DNA of 64,000 nucleotides from JAJCYL01 sp963664285 (GTDB lineage: Bacteria > Bacteroidota > Bacteroidia > Cytophagales > Cyclobacteriaceae): positions 1-64,000 of the forward strand of contig CAXXNX010000057.1 of the NCBI GenBank assembly GCA_963664285.2, in the 5' to 3' direction. The translations under genes were made by a program, and so were the position numbers. A model generated the notes under the pieces. The model did not search any database and was not told where the DNA came from. It worked only from the letters and a program-made list of their open reading frames with translations. Positions 16,780 to 27,361 of this stretch are shown piece after piece (position 1 is the first letter of the stretch; every line of letters begins with the position of its first letter).

Positions 16780-18330
16780 TTACGCCGCTTTTACGAGTTC
16801 GGGTTCTTTTTTTATCTGCTTGACAGTCTTGATTTTATCCTGACTTACAGTCAACCAAAATGTGTAGGCCGCCCCAATAGCTAAGAATAAATGCCATGGA
16901 ACAAAACCATATAGACCATAATAGAAATCAAGATAAACCCCAAATATGAAAAACACCGACAACACTACTTCGAGATAAGTCGACAAATGAAATCGAGTAG
17001 GGAGGTATCTTTTACCTGTCCATGAGCCACCTTTGCCGTTAATGTTATATTTTGGTGTCCTGACGAAAGGTGTAACTTTCCCTCTAATGCCGTCTATGAT
17101 AGCTATATTTTGATGTAGTGTTAGTCCTGTGAAAAGGAATGCGAAGGAAGGAAAATTTCTTATGATATCAATTATGGATCTACGAATTGAATTATATCTG
17201 AAATAATAGACGTAAGACATCATATAAATCAGTGTTACCGTGTAGATCAATCCAATTGACGACCACTGCCAAACATCAGCGAATTTCTCGCTAGTGGCTG
17301 CTACGTGCACAAAAGGCACGCTAAATACTGCAATTATTAATATGGCAACATTAGCCGATATATTCCAGAGATCAGCAAATAAATGGAATTTGGCTGCAAA
17401 AGGCATCTTCATTTTTAATGCCTGCCTGGTTAGTTTCTTTACCACTTCGGTCTTTCCCTTGCTCCACCGGTAATATTGGTTCTTTACACCATTGATAGTA
17501 ACGGGTACCTCACCTGGACACTCGATATGATTAGTATAATTGAATTTCCATCCTTTCATCTGTGCCCGAAATGCCAGGTCCAAATCTTCACTCAAAGTAT
17601 CACCTGTCCAACCACCGGCATCTTCCACACAAGTCTTTCTCCACACACCGCCTGAACCATTAAACCTTATATAATAACCGGCCAGACTACGACCAAATTG
17701 CTCCAATAAGAAAAAAGCGTCTATAGAAAGTGTCTGTAACTTCGTTAACAAACTATAATCCCCATTCAGGTGTGCCCATCTAGCCTGTACTACACCTACG
17801 TTGTCATTATCAAAATAAGGTAGAACCTTAAGGAGAAAATCCTTATCAGGAAGAAAGTCTGCATCAAATAGTGCTATGAACTCTCCCCTGGCTTTTGGAG
17901 TTGCTTCCGCCAATGCTCCAGCTTTGTATCCTGATCTGTTAGTCCGATGGACATGTTTGATGTCAATCCCCTGTTCTTGCCAAAGACCTATTCGTTTAGC
18001 TACAACCTCTTTAGTATCATCGGTAGAATCATCCAAAATCTGAATTTCCAACTTTGAAGCCGGATAGTTAAATGATGCCACGCGATCAATGACTCGCTCG
18101 GCAACATACAACTCGTTATACAATGGTACTTGAACAGTTACTACCGGAATATCCGGATCTTTTGGGTCATGAGGTGGATATCTTAACTCTTTCCCCTTGT
18201 TTTTCTTTTTTCTCCTTTTCTCAATTTCAACATGGATAATCAAGTGAATAAGTGAAATGGTATACAAAACCCAAATAGCCAGAAAAAAAAAGTATACCGT
18301 AAAAATAAAAGTGTCCATAGAACTCGTCAA
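16780..18330 (-). CDS. cellulose-synthase-like processive glycosyltransferase
   Basis: 516 aa. An N-terminal span (about 8-33) is followed by the catalytic GT2 domain with LDDSTDDT (Asp100-101), FDADF (156-158), SEDLDLAFR (248-249) and QYYRW (285-289), the D,D,D,QxxRW signature of processive beta-glycosyltransferases. Four C-terminal spans follow. Relatives synthesise glucan or mannan, or glycosylate lipids. There is no PilZ domain, hence no sign of c-di-GMP control. It is in the envelope-polysaccharide block and upstream of the small GT2 gene. Confidence 0.85.
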   Translation of the reverse strand: MTSSMDTFIFTVYFFFLAIWVLYTISLIHLIIHVEIEKRRKKKNKGKELRYPPHDPKDPDIPVVTVQVPLYNELYVAERVIDRVASFNYPASKLEIQILDDSTDDTKEVVAKRIGLWQEQGIDIKHVHRTNRSGYKAGALAEATPKARGEFIALFDADFLPDKDFLLKVLPYFDNDNVGVVQARWAHLNGDYSLLTKLQTLSIDAFFLLEQFGRSLAGYYIRFNGSGGVWRKTCVEDAGGWTGDTLSEDLDLAFRAQMKGWKFNYTNHIECPGEVPVTINGVKNQYYRWSKGKTEVVKKLTRQALKMKMPFAAKFHLFADLWNISANVAILIIAVFSVPFVHVAATSEKFADVWQWSSIGLIYTVTLIYMMSYVYYFRYNSIRRSIIDIIRNFPSFAFLFTGLTLHQNIAIIDGIRGKVTPFVRTPKYNINGKGGSWTGKRYLPTRFHLSTYLEVVLSVFFIFGVYLDFYYGLYGFVPWHLFLAIGAAYTFWLTVSQDKIKTVKQIKKEPELVKAA

Positions 18331-18753
18331 AAAATCTCCGCGAAGGTAGTAAAGAACTCCTTCTTATTGAGACAACGACTAAACAGTGGTCGCCTGACTT
18401 AGTTTATTTAATTAAAATGTCGGCAAAGTTAAATTTAAAAACAAAACATACACTTAATTTCTCAGTTATTCATCACTTATATTCAAATGCAAAGCATTTT
18501 GAATAAAAATAAAGAACACAATTTCTGTAACGATCAATTTGATAATATATTGATTCGAATTAAATAAAACCATTTCCATCAATAAATAGATGAGAAAGGT
18601 ATTGAAACCTTTTACCGAAAGGCGGCAGACATCATCAAAGCATGGGATGCCGAAAGGGGCAAATTTCAACTTGGGGATAAAAAAGACCTATCCTGTTTGT
18701 GTTTTTCATCAGAATCGACATAAACATAAATATTTCCATTTCTAAAAATGAAA
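18331..18753. other. intergenic region with a possible coding relic
   Basis: No intact gene is present. A short plus-strand stretch near 18595-18680 reads ETFYRKAADIIKAWDAER, which looks coding, but it has no start and meets stops on both sides. The rest is AT-rich. Confidence 0.35.
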
Positions 18754-21381
18754 TTAATCTACAAGAGTGAGTGTGCCCCTAAATTCGCTTTTGGAGTAGG
18801 CTACATTATAGTAATAGGTTCCTTGCGTATAATCCAAAGCGCCCCAGACAAAGTTCCTGTCTTTAGATTCGAATACCGGTTTTCCATACCTGTTAACAAT
18901 AGTTACATTTTGGAAAATGTCATCGCAGCTGTCAGGAGGTAAATTAAATGACGGATTCTCATTACCGGACAATGAGAACGCATCATTCATCTCGTCTCCA
19001 TTTGGTGTAAGTACATTAGGTGGCTCAAATTGATCAAACGTAACTGGAGTATCAAATATCCTTAAAGTCACCGAAAGTGTGTCGGATTTTGGTTCAGAAC
19101 AACTGTTATCTCTCAATAAAAAGCCTATCTCAAACTCCCGGGGACTGCCGTCATTATTCAATAACGAACATTCAGGTGTCCAGTTCAATATGGAAGTCAC
19201 TTCCGACGAACCTTCGATGGTCTCAAATTCAAAGCTCTCCGAAGATGGTAATTCAAAACCATCAAGCAGTGACAAAATAATGCCATCACCATCATCATCC
19301 GTTCCGACAATGGGCAACTCCAAAGGAGCCAGGACTTTAACATCAATCACATCTCTATCCTGAATAGAAGCACCATCAACATCACCGGATATAACCGGTG
19401 GATTGTTAAATGAAATAATGAGTTTGAATACCACGGCTAATGTATCCGCATTTGGAACCTTACACTTATCATGGTCAGTTGCTACAAACTTAACCGTGAA
19501 TTCATCCTTTCCCATGAGATCAATGCTGTTACAATTAAATTGCCATGAGAACTTCGATGAAGCACTTGACACACCGCTATCAGGAAGAAATTGAATACCC
19601 AAATCGTCGAGATCGAAGTCCTCAATAACCGCATTTAATATAACTGTATCTCCATCTGTGTCAATAGCGGAAACTACGAAGTCAATTAATTCATAAAGCA
19701 CCACCTCTACAATGTTTTGGCCGGTCGAGGTAGTTACAACAGGATCTGTATTGGGTGGTAGGTTTACTGTAACATCAAGATTAAGTATGTCGGCATTTGG
19801 AAACATACATTCATCCCTATCTTCAAGCGCCAATAGCAACTGGAATTCATTTTGAATTCCGAAATCATGCGCCAGACAATTCCCATCAAGACTATAGTTG
19901 ATGGCAATACTGCCATTGATGCCCATGGTCGGGCTAAAAGTCATTCCGAACTGAGCCGGATCAAACCCTTCATTTAAAATAATCAGATCAAGGGTATCAC
20001 CATCAATATCTGTCCCTGAAATGACCTGACTTATAGTTTCTCCCTCATTAATCACGATATTAATTTGATTAACAGCAGCATCAAATACTGGTGATTGATT
20101 CGGGGGTGGTTCTACAAAGAATGACATACGTAGTGTGTCCATCCGTGGCAACGGACATGAATCATCCATAGCAATGAAATCGATGAGAAATGTTTGGCCA
20201 GGAATAAACGGACAGTCTGGTATACAAACTTCCACTGATAGCTCATCCTCAGCTCCCATGATCTGAGCGGTGGTGAAACTGAAAATTTCCGACACATCAT
20301 CATTGAAATTGACACCCAAGGCTTTCAGGGTAACGTTCTCTTCGCCATCCATATCAGTGACCATAAACTGAAAGCATTTGTTTTCAGTTGCAGTAAAAGA
20401 AATTAAATCTCCTTCCGAGTAAATAGCACCGTTGTCAGGGCGCGTCGCATTAACTACCGGTGCATTTCCTGGAGTACAGCCATCTATGACGAGTAACTGA
20501 AAATCTCTCCTGGCCTCCCCTATTTTCACGCCATCTCTGAATTCTTCCACCAGGGCTGCAAAGACATACAAACCAGGGTTGTCAGGACGCACAGTGACAA
20601 ACCCCACATTACTGATGTTCAATGATGGATTTCCGGGAACAATATTTTGATTGTTTATGCCTGGGACCCACATCACTTTTCGATTCGGATCCGGATATTG
20701 TGGAATAGGCAAAGCAACAGTCGAAGAACTATTCAAAGGCTCTGCCAATGAGTAAACTAATGAGTCACCATCGAGGTCAATTCCGGCAAAATCGACGTAA
20801 TAAAGCTCCCCCACACATGCAAAATCGCTTAAGGGTGGAAATAAGGAAGGAGAAGAGTTGACAAAGGGAACTCCATCCTTCATGATTGGCGGAAAATCCA
20901 AAGCATAAGTCATCCCTGTAGCCAACGGATTAGATATATTTACAACCGCACCATTTCGACAGCATCTCTCCCAAACAAAAAAATACCCTTCCGGATCATT
21001 GAATTGGTTTGGGTCCAGGGTGACATCCTTCGTAAATAATACTTTTTCAGTACTTAATTCTGCAATGGCACAGTCAGGATTTGTATAAAGTACCCGTTTC
21101 TGGGAAGTTAATGAAAGCGTATCAATTCTTATTAGTTCCCGATCACTTTTCCGGTAGGTAAATACATAGATCTGAGCCTCCGGCCCGGGGTTAAAAGTCT
21201 GTGCACGGTCAAAGTATTGAATGACGTTGATCCTATAGTTAAAACCATTGAGATGTATCAATTCTATTTCCCCTCCTACAATGTGGAATGCAAGGGCCTT
21301 GGTTGTGAATAAGGCGATGGTTAATCCAACAAAAGCAAGAAATCGAGCACAATTCTTTTTACCCAAAAAGAGTGAAGACAT
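18754..21381 (-). CDS. T9SS-exported protein with gliding-type C-terminal (CHU_C) domain
   Basis: 875 aa. A signal peptide (about 1-32, ending ALAF) is followed by a HIVGGEIELIHLNGFNYRI module common at the start of large Bacteroidota adhesin-like proteins. Then come repeated cadherin/Ig-like units with DTDGDTV-type Ca-binding loops (for example IDGDTLDLII, DTDGDTVIL, DDDGDGIIL). The last 85 residues (PPNVLTPNGDEMNDAFSL, NRYGKPVFES, GTYYYNV) are the type B sorting signal that sends proteins through the type IX secretion system to the surface. The frame is intact. Likely a cell-surface adhesion protein; its ligand is unknown. Confidence 0.88.
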   Translation of the reverse strand: MSSLFLGKKNCARFLAFVGLTIALFTTKALAFHIVGGEIELIHLNGFNYRINVIQYFDRAQTFNPGPEAQIYVFTYRKSDRELIRIDTLSLTSQKRVLYTNPDCAIAELSTEKVLFTKDVTLDPNQFNDPEGYFFVWERCCRNGAVVNISNPLATGMTYALDFPPIMKDGVPFVNSSPSLFPPLSDFACVGELYYVDFAGIDLDGDSLVYSLAEPLNSSSTVALPIPQYPDPNRKVMWVPGINNQNIVPGNPSLNISNVGFVTVRPDNPGLYVFAALVEEFRDGVKIGEARRDFQLLVIDGCTPGNAPVVNATRPDNGAIYSEGDLISFTATENKCFQFMVTDMDGEENVTLKALGVNFNDDVSEIFSFTTAQIMGAEDELSVEVCIPDCPFIPGQTFLIDFIAMDDSCPLPRMDTLRMSFFVEPPPNQSPVFDAAVNQINIVINEGETISQVISGTDIDGDTLDLIILNEGFDPAQFGMTFSPTMGINGSIAINYSLDGNCLAHDFGIQNEFQLLLALEDRDECMFPNADILNLDVTVNLPPNTDPVVTTSTGQNIVEVVLYELIDFVVSAIDTDGDTVILNAVIEDFDLDDLGIQFLPDSGVSSASSKFSWQFNCNSIDLMGKDEFTVKFVATDHDKCKVPNADTLAVVFKLIISFNNPPVISGDVDGASIQDRDVIDVKVLAPLELPIVGTDDDGDGIILSLLDGFELPSSESFEFETIEGSSEVTSILNWTPECSLLNNDGSPREFEIGFLLRDNSCSEPKSDTLSVTLRIFDTPVTFDQFEPPNVLTPNGDEMNDAFSLSGNENPSFNLPPDSCDDIFQNVTIVNRYGKPVFESKDRNFVWGALDYTQGTYYYNVAYSKSEFRGTLTLVD

Positions 21382-21492
21382 GTACAGTGTTTATCGGTGA
21401 CTGAATCAACACTAATTATACACTTAAAGTCCTATTTATCCTAAGTTGAAATTTCATGAGGATGCTCCAATTAGGATTAACTTTGCCAATCG

Positions 21493-22912
21493 ATGGGAAG
21501 AAAAAAACCGAAGATTCTTGAACAAGTAGAGATTGAGGGTTTAGCCGAAGATGGCAAATGCATTGCTCATCATGATGGAATGGCTGTTTTTGTGAGTGAT
21601 GTTGCACCCGGTGATGTCGTCGATGTCCTCGCCTACAAAGCCCGAAAAAACTTTTTGCAAGGCCGACCGACCACATTTCATCACTTATCTGAGGTCCGGG
21701 TAGAGCCAGTTTGTGATCATTTTGGAACCTGTGGGGGCTGTAAATGGCAACATGTGTCTTACGAAGCACAACTCCATCATAAACAACAAATTGTGTCAGA
21801 CAATCTTCTTAGAATTGGTAAAATTGAGCTTCCTGAAATCAACAGAATCATCGGATCGGAAAATGTTTTCCATTACAGGAACAAACTGGAATTCACATTT
21901 TCCAACAAGAAATGGTTAACCCAGGATGAGCTTGTTTCAACCGAAATCTTGAATAAAAATGCACTGGGTTTTCACGTACCAAAACTTTATGACAAAGTAG
22001 TTGATATTGAAACCTGTCACTTACAGCCCGAGCCTACTAACGCTATCAAAAACGAAGTTAGAAAGTATGCACTCCAAAATAACCTCTCCTTTTTCGATAT
22101 CAGAAAGAAATCCGGCTTCTTGAGGAATTTGATCATACGTATATCCAGCCTGAATGAGGTTATGGTAATCCTTCAGGTAGGTCATGAAGATAGTAAAATC
22201 AACGATGTGCTTGAGCATATTGCACGGACTTTTCCTGAAATTACATCATTAGTTTACGTGGGTAAACAGCAAAATGAATGAGACTTTCCATGACCTCACT
22301 GTAGAGACTTTTAAAGGCCGGGATTTTATATGGGAAGAGATGGTTAGCTATGCTAATCCTGACCATAAGCTTAGATTCAGAATCGGTCCTAAGTCATTCT
22401 TTCAGACCAATTCAAAACAAGCAGCAACACTTTACAAGATCACGCTGGATTTTGCCGGCCTGACTGGACAAGAAGTGGTTTACGATCTGTATACGGGCAC
22501 CGGCACCATAGCACTATATGCTTCAGAATTAGCTTCCAAAGTAGTGGGGATAGAATATGTTGAAGATGCCATTGAGGATGCCCGACAGAATGCGATTGAA
22601 AACAAAATCTCCAATGTGGAATTCATTGCCGGGGATATGAAGGATACCTTGAATGATTTAATAATTTCGAAATTTGGAGCACCTCATTTAATTATTACTG
22701 ATCCACCCAGAACTGGAATGCATCAGGACGTAGTGCGTAAAATCCTGGAAATGTCACCGGAAAGGGTTGTCTATATCAGTTGTAATCCTGCCGCTCAGGC
22801 GAGAGATATTGCTTTAATGGGTGAAGATTATAAGGTTGAAAAAGTTCAACCTGTTGATATGTTTCCTCATACTCAACATATCGAAAACATTGTTCTATTA
22901 ACCCACAGGTAA
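21493..22912 (+). pseudogene. rlmD: 23S rRNA (uracil-5-)-methyltransferase RlmD/TrmA family, frameshifted
   Basis: The two overlapping frames (21493-22281 and 22274-22912) are halves of one SAM-dependent RNA methyltransferase. The first has the TRAM-like start (VEIEGLAEDGKCIA) and the Fe-S motif CDHFGTCGGCKWQH. The second has SFFQTN, the SAM-binding DLYTGTGTIALYA, TDPPRTGMH and the catalytic YISCNP. The halves join if one G is removed from the GGG at 22260-22262 (LVYVVNSKMNETF). All motifs are otherwise intact, so a single-base error or a very recent mutation explains the split. It could be RlmD or a TrmA-like paralogue. Confidence 0.85.
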
Positions 22913-22936
22913 TTTGAGGTTTTTATTTTTGCAACC

Positions 22937-23299
22937 ATGAACAACGATCCAGAACTGAATGGTAAGTATTTAGGCACTATTTCAAGTGATTTTGTAATAG
23001 TAGCCGAATCACTAAAAGAAGCATCTTATGAGATCCGCTCGAGAGGATTCTCAGATTATCCGATATTCCCCATTTCTAAAGTTGAGATTCCCATTGGTCA
23101 GCTACTGATTGCAAAAAAGGAAATGGCTTTGCAGTGGAATTACTATGCAACTTATGTTGATGAATTCGAGCAGAGAAAATTGATAGATGACAGGAAAAAG
23201 TTTGAGGAAACCTTCAAAAATCCTGATGAATTTTGTTGCCTTTTCGTCGTTGACGAGGAATTCACAAATTTTATTTACATCCCTTACCCTGTGGATTGA
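22937..23299 (+). CDS. conserved-looking hypothetical protein (120 aa)
   Basis: Intact frame, acidic, soluble, with no motif I can name. It reads GKYLGTISSDFVIVAESLKE and ends FTNFIYIPYPVD, an alpha/beta pattern. Its stop (TGA 23297-23299) overlaps the ATG of the LysE-type exporter by one base, so the two are translationally coupled. It starts 24 bp after the methyltransferase. Confidence 0.6.
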   Translation: MNNDPELNGKYLGTISSDFVIVAESLKEASYEIRSRGFSDYPIFPISKVEIPIGQLLIAKKEMALQWNYYATYVDEFEQRKLIDDRKKFEETFKNPDEFCCLFVVDEEFTNFIYIPYPVD

Positions 23300-23651
23300 T
23301 GATTACCATCTTTTTTAAAGGGATTGTTACTGGTTTATTATTCGTTTTTTCCTTTGGGCCGGCATTCTTTGCTAACATCAGCGCCAGTATGAGCCGAGGT
23401 TTCTCAGCAGGGGCTATGGTGGTTGTTGGAGTATCCTTAACTGATATCAGTTTCGCTTTACTCAGTATTTTTGGTCTCGCAAGTTTTCTTGACAATCCGA
23501 CCATGCAGTTCTGGATTACCCTTACAGGAGGACTAGTTGTAATAACATTTGGAATAATCAGTGTTTTACGTCCTCCATCATCATCCTTTCGGCAAGTAAC
23601 TTCAGAGAAAAAGGACCATCATCTCTTTTTCTTACAAGGAATGTTGATTAA
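23299..23651 (+). pseudogene. LysE-type exporter, N-terminal part (split by IS)
   Basis: MITIFFKGIVTGLLFVFSFG starts a LysE/RhtB-like amino-acid exporter, with helices at about 8-28, 42-63 and 70-90. It stops at MLIN because IS1380 copy 3 occupies the TTAA. The rest resumes at 25288; joining the two gives GMLINGLNPYIIIFWAGVV, a conserved segment of the family. Confidence 0.85.
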
Positions 23652-25287
23652 CCCGCATTATTCATAGGCCACCAATTTTGGGATTAATAATGGGTTGCTA
23701 ACTATTTTTGATTGGAGTGTATGTATTAATTTGAAGATCAACCAGGTTTCTGGATTTCAAAGGACATTAGAGCGTTTTTTTGTTAGAATTTTTCAATTTT
23801 CAGTCAAAGCTCTATTGTGTTCTTATGGAAGAACATTTTTTTGATTAAACTAAACTGTTTAACTGATCGGTCAGTTCACCGTAAGCAAATCGCCCAGCAG
23901 GTATTGATATCTAAAGGCTCTTGAGAATTGTATTGTCAATGATCTTTTCCTTTCTTTCAGGCACGCCCCAACCTTCATCAGGTAAAGCCGGATATTGTCC
24001 ACTTGCCATCGTTTAGCAAAGTGGTGTTTTGTTTTGGCAATTAATAATTTAATCTGCCGGAACATTTCATAACAGAGGGTAGCGATGATTAAACGCATGA
24101 AATTGGCCCAGTAGCGATGACAGGAAAGCCGGTCGGAATAAGTCATGTTTTTGAGTTCCTTTATTCGATTTTCACTGGCATCACCTCGCTTGACATAAAA
24201 ATCAAAGTAAATCTGTTGAGCGGTCATCGCTTCAAAGTTGCTCACAAAGTAACGGACATTCATTCCTTTTCCGGTAGACTCCACTTTGGCGTACAGCTTT
24301 TCAGAACGATCCCAGCTTTTGGCCTGGTAAGTAAACGGGCCAACAAACTCTTGATGTTTGATGATTTTTGAAGCATATTCCTTTTTTACTTCAATGATAG
24401 TCTGTTTGGTAAAAGTCTTTAAAACTTCATTACTACTAATACCTAAACAAAATTGAAGGTCAAACTGCTTAGCTATCCGATAAAAAGATGCTCCTGAAAA
24501 GCCACTATCCGCTCGAATAAGGATCTTTACTGAGGGCAGTTTTTTTCTGATTTTAATGACAATCCTTTTCAATAAGGCCACAAACCATTTGTTGGAGTGA
24601 CAATTGCCCGGACGTAGTACTGGTAAAATGACCTGACCGGTGTTCCCGTCCTTAAAGAACAACTCATGGTACATAGTCTGTCCATAATAGCCATTATACA
24701 AACTGAGTTGTTGGGATCCATGAGTAGGGTCATCGGTACCATCTACATCAATGATGATTTGACCAGTCTTCTCTTTCAACTCCTCTACATAACGGTCTAC
24801 AAACCATTGACTCATCTGGTAGATCAGACTCCGATCGGCCTTGTTTTCAAATCGACTTAAAGTAGGCTGGGAACATAATCCGCTATCTAGTACTTTACGG
24901 ATCACCGGATCCTCTCGGAGTTTTTGTTCGTCATTGCAATCCTGATAGCCCTGCATCATTAAAAACACCCGTTGGCGAAGCATTTCTTCATAAGTGTATT
25001 CGATAAAAAAGGGGTTTCGATAGTCAGGAATCAGTGCGGCGAAGCTTTTTAATAGACCAGTCTTTCTCTACTCTACTTTTTCACTTAACAATATCGCTCC
25101 GTCTTATTTTGTTGTCTAGCTAATCGCTGATGCTGAAAAATCAAATTTAAAAGCTTGTTTTCCTCGATAAAATACGGTATCTTTTTCCTTATATTCAGGC
25201 ATAAATTAATTGCTTATTTTGTTGTCTAACTATCTCAATATAAGCAATTTATGCCTGTTTTTTATTGTCTACTATGAATTTTTCGGG
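23652..25287 (-). mobile_element. IS1380-family element, copy 3 (1,636 bp)
   Basis: Both ends match the other copies and TTAA flanks the element (23648-23651 and 25288-25291). It is 15 bp longer than the rest owing to two small insertions in the transposase 5' region. Confidence 0.93.
23871..25202 (-). pseudogene. IS1380-family transposase, copy 3, nonsense-interrupted
   Basis: It is identical to copy 1 apart from a 3-bp gain near 25070 and a 12-bp gain near 25104. The latter introduces TTATTTTGTTGTCTA and creates in-frame TAG and TAA codons near residue 28. An internal Met at 24983 could start a 370-aa product lacking the N-terminal domain. It keeps the acidic residues, but activity is unlikely. 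Confidence 0.85.
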
Positions 25288-25554
25288 TTAACGGGCTTAA
25301 TCCTTATATCATCATCTTTTGGGCTGGTGTGGTCGGTACCACAATGGTAGAAATGTCATTCACACAAAAAGATGGGCTAATCTTTTTTTCAGGAGTTCTA
25401 TGCACCATGTTATGCCTTGACCTCGTAAAAGCAGCGCTAGCCAACAGGATATACGATTTTCTTGGACCTGAAAAGATCTCATTGATCAGCAAGACCATAG
25501 GTCTGATTTTTGTTACTATTAGGTTTAGGCTTACTGGTCTCCCTGGTATTATAA
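25288..25554 (+). pseudogene. LysE-type exporter, C-terminal part
   Basis: Starting within the TTAA, the frame reads INGLNPYIIIFWAGVVGTTM and continues through helices to KTIGLIFVT. A one-base shift near 25518 then diverts it; the expected end is LGLGLLVSLVL with a stop at 25552-25554. So the gene has both an IS insertion and a separate frameshift. Confidence 0.75.
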
Positions 25555-25678
25555 ATTACGAGATCGTTCTTTGAGTTTGGGTATCATGGCGTCTCCTTCC
25601 TCTTTGACTCAATTTAGGGCCGGGTTACCAGACCAATAATGAGCCAAATCATTGTTACCCACGACCATAATTACAGCC

Positions 25679-26346
25679 TTATATTTTCCAGAAATCACTC
25701 ACTAAACCCACACTGGCAAATATGTTTCTCGCTTGCTCTTTTGATTTTCTGGTCCACTGGGGTGACAAATAATAGCCATACCATTCCCGGGCGAGATCCC
25801 AGATTAGCACTATTGGTTGAACTTCAGTTTTAGGAACGTTTTCATGCTTACACCACTGATCAATAGCGCTTTCAGAATCAAAGGATAACATATTTGAACA
25901 GGTGTAAATCACGTTGTCCCAAAATTGAGCTGGAGGCACAAGAAAATGCACTAATAAATGATCTTCCACCACCTTGCCATCCCTGATATGAATTTGCGAC
26001 GCTTCCTTAGTACCATTTAGTTTAGTATAGATCGTAACATCTCCAACACTTACCAAGGATGCTATACCCAAAGCACACCAGGTACAGTTGCTATACCAGC
26101 TCTGTTTATCGCTTCAACCCAGAAAAGTATTGGCATCAGTGAAAAAGGATGAGCTACCCAGATCTTGTAAGTATTGGGGTGTAGCACTAAAGCATGATTT
26201 GTTACCAGGTCATCCAGGGCTTGTTCAATTTTAGCGGTGCCCGATTTGGTAAGTGAGGACAATTCCTTTACATGCGGAGCATGGCCGCAATCGAATATGT
26301 ATTGATTTATATGGTACCGAATAATGTCCTGAAATTCTTGTTCCAT
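25679..26346 (-). pseudogene. alkylmercury lyase (MerB-like) family protein, frameshifted
   Basis: Two frames (26346-26062 and 26071-25679) together resemble alkylmercury-lyase-like proteins. A winged-helix start (LTKSGTAKIEQALDDLVTNH) is followed by AHPFSLMPILFWVEA. After a one-base shift near 26100 come WYSNCTWCALGIASLVSVGD, LLVHFLVPPAQFWDNVIYTC and EVQPIVLIWDLAREWYG. Real MerB needs a Cys/Asp/Cys triad; I cannot confirm equivalent residues, and many family members are not mercury enzymes. About 40 bases past the stop, AVIMVVGNNDLAHYWSG appears in another frame, an unidentified relic. Confidence 0.6.
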
Positions 26347-26422
26347 TGAGCGAAGCTAACACCCTGTTTATGGATAATTGTTGCCAACATCATAAGAATC
26401 TGTTTACCGGACTACCTCTTTA

Positions 26423-27080
26423 TTACTCTCCAATACGCAAATCATCAGACAGCTCATTGCGATCTTTTGGAACGTTATCGAAACCACTGTCGAGCAACAA
26501 CTGTTTGCACTCTCCGATCGCATCGACAATACCCATCCACAAGCCGGTTGTTTTTGATACTGGTGAGGATGGTATTGACTACATGCTCCCAGTCACCGGC
26601 CTTGAGCTTTTCGTTAATGCCCTTATCCCCCAACACAATGACCATATGCTCTAATTGGCTTATAAAGAGAAGTACACCTATCCGATCCCCGGTGTTAAAG
26701 ACTTCCTCCTTCAGAAATAATTCTTCGGATTTCCGGGTAACACGATTGAGCATTTTCTCACGACTAATAAGTAATCTTTTTGCTTCCGGGAATATCTTAG
26801 GAACCACATACCCAATGGCAATCCAGACAAAAATGGCTACGGCAAGTTCAACGGGGGTGATGCGAAAAGGAATCAGCGGTAAAAAATACGACATTACACC
26901 AAAGATGACCACCGTTAGAGCACCTAACATGGTTGCTAGGTACCAACTGGCTTCGTCGTAGCTATTACTCTGTGGAACATAATAGGGTACCAATTCTCCT
27001 GCGGTTGGCCCTTCGAGATCCTTGACAGCATCCGAAATGCGCTGTTTCTCTTCCTCTGTGAATTTTGCTTTTTTTTCCAT
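26423..27080 (-). pseudogene. TPM-domain membrane protein (COG3762-like), frameshifted
   Basis: Starting at MEKKAKFTEEEKQRISDAV, this is the second TPM-domain protein usually found after lemA and ygcG. It has a TAGELVPYYVPQSNSYDEA motif, two spans (about 48-68 and 80-98), then the core with VFNTGDRIGVLLFISQLEHM and VIVLGDKGINEKL. A shift near 26530 sends the end out of frame; the proper tail (DAIGECKQLLLDSGFDN) continues in the next frame to TAA at 26423. Its function is unclear, perhaps in envelope stress or quality control. In-frame read-through from the upstream YgcG tail is noted. Confidence 0.72.
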
Positions 27081-27361
27081 AACATTTAAATTATACCAGC
27101 TTCCGGAAGCACCTCTGCCCCCTAAGCCTCCTCCACCATAGTAAGCACCTCCTCCATGATATCTACCATCGCCATAATCTTCCACCAGAAGCGCTTGAGA
27201 ATACAGCTATGACTGCAGCAATTATAAATCTTGCCACCAAACCATTAAGTAGCCATCCAGTTACCAAAAACAAGAATGAATGCTATCACTTTAGCTTTGG
27301 TTCCTTTTATAATTGAATTTATAAATGAAACAGTGATAAATCCTAACATTACTAATATTAA
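27081..27361 (-). pseudogene. YgcG-like TPM protein, C-terminal remnant
   Basis: On the minus strand a hydrophobic segment (LVMLGFITVSFINSIIKG, then VIAFILVFGNW) precedes, after frame breaks, the Gly-rich tail GGGAYYGGGGLGGRGASGSW that ends YgcG-family proteins. The normal stop after SGSW is replaced by a sense codon. The N-terminal TPM domain is missing, cut off at the TTAA of IS1380 copy 4. Confidence 0.6.

Noticed and set aside
18466..18669. 67-codon minus-strand frame before the T9SS protein
   Set aside because: No plausible start context and composition like intergenic DNA; a plus-strand relic overlaps it.
25679..26346. Mercury resistance operon
   Set aside because: Only a MerB-like remnant is present, without merA, merT, merP or merR, and the catalytic Cys/Asp triad could not be confirmed.
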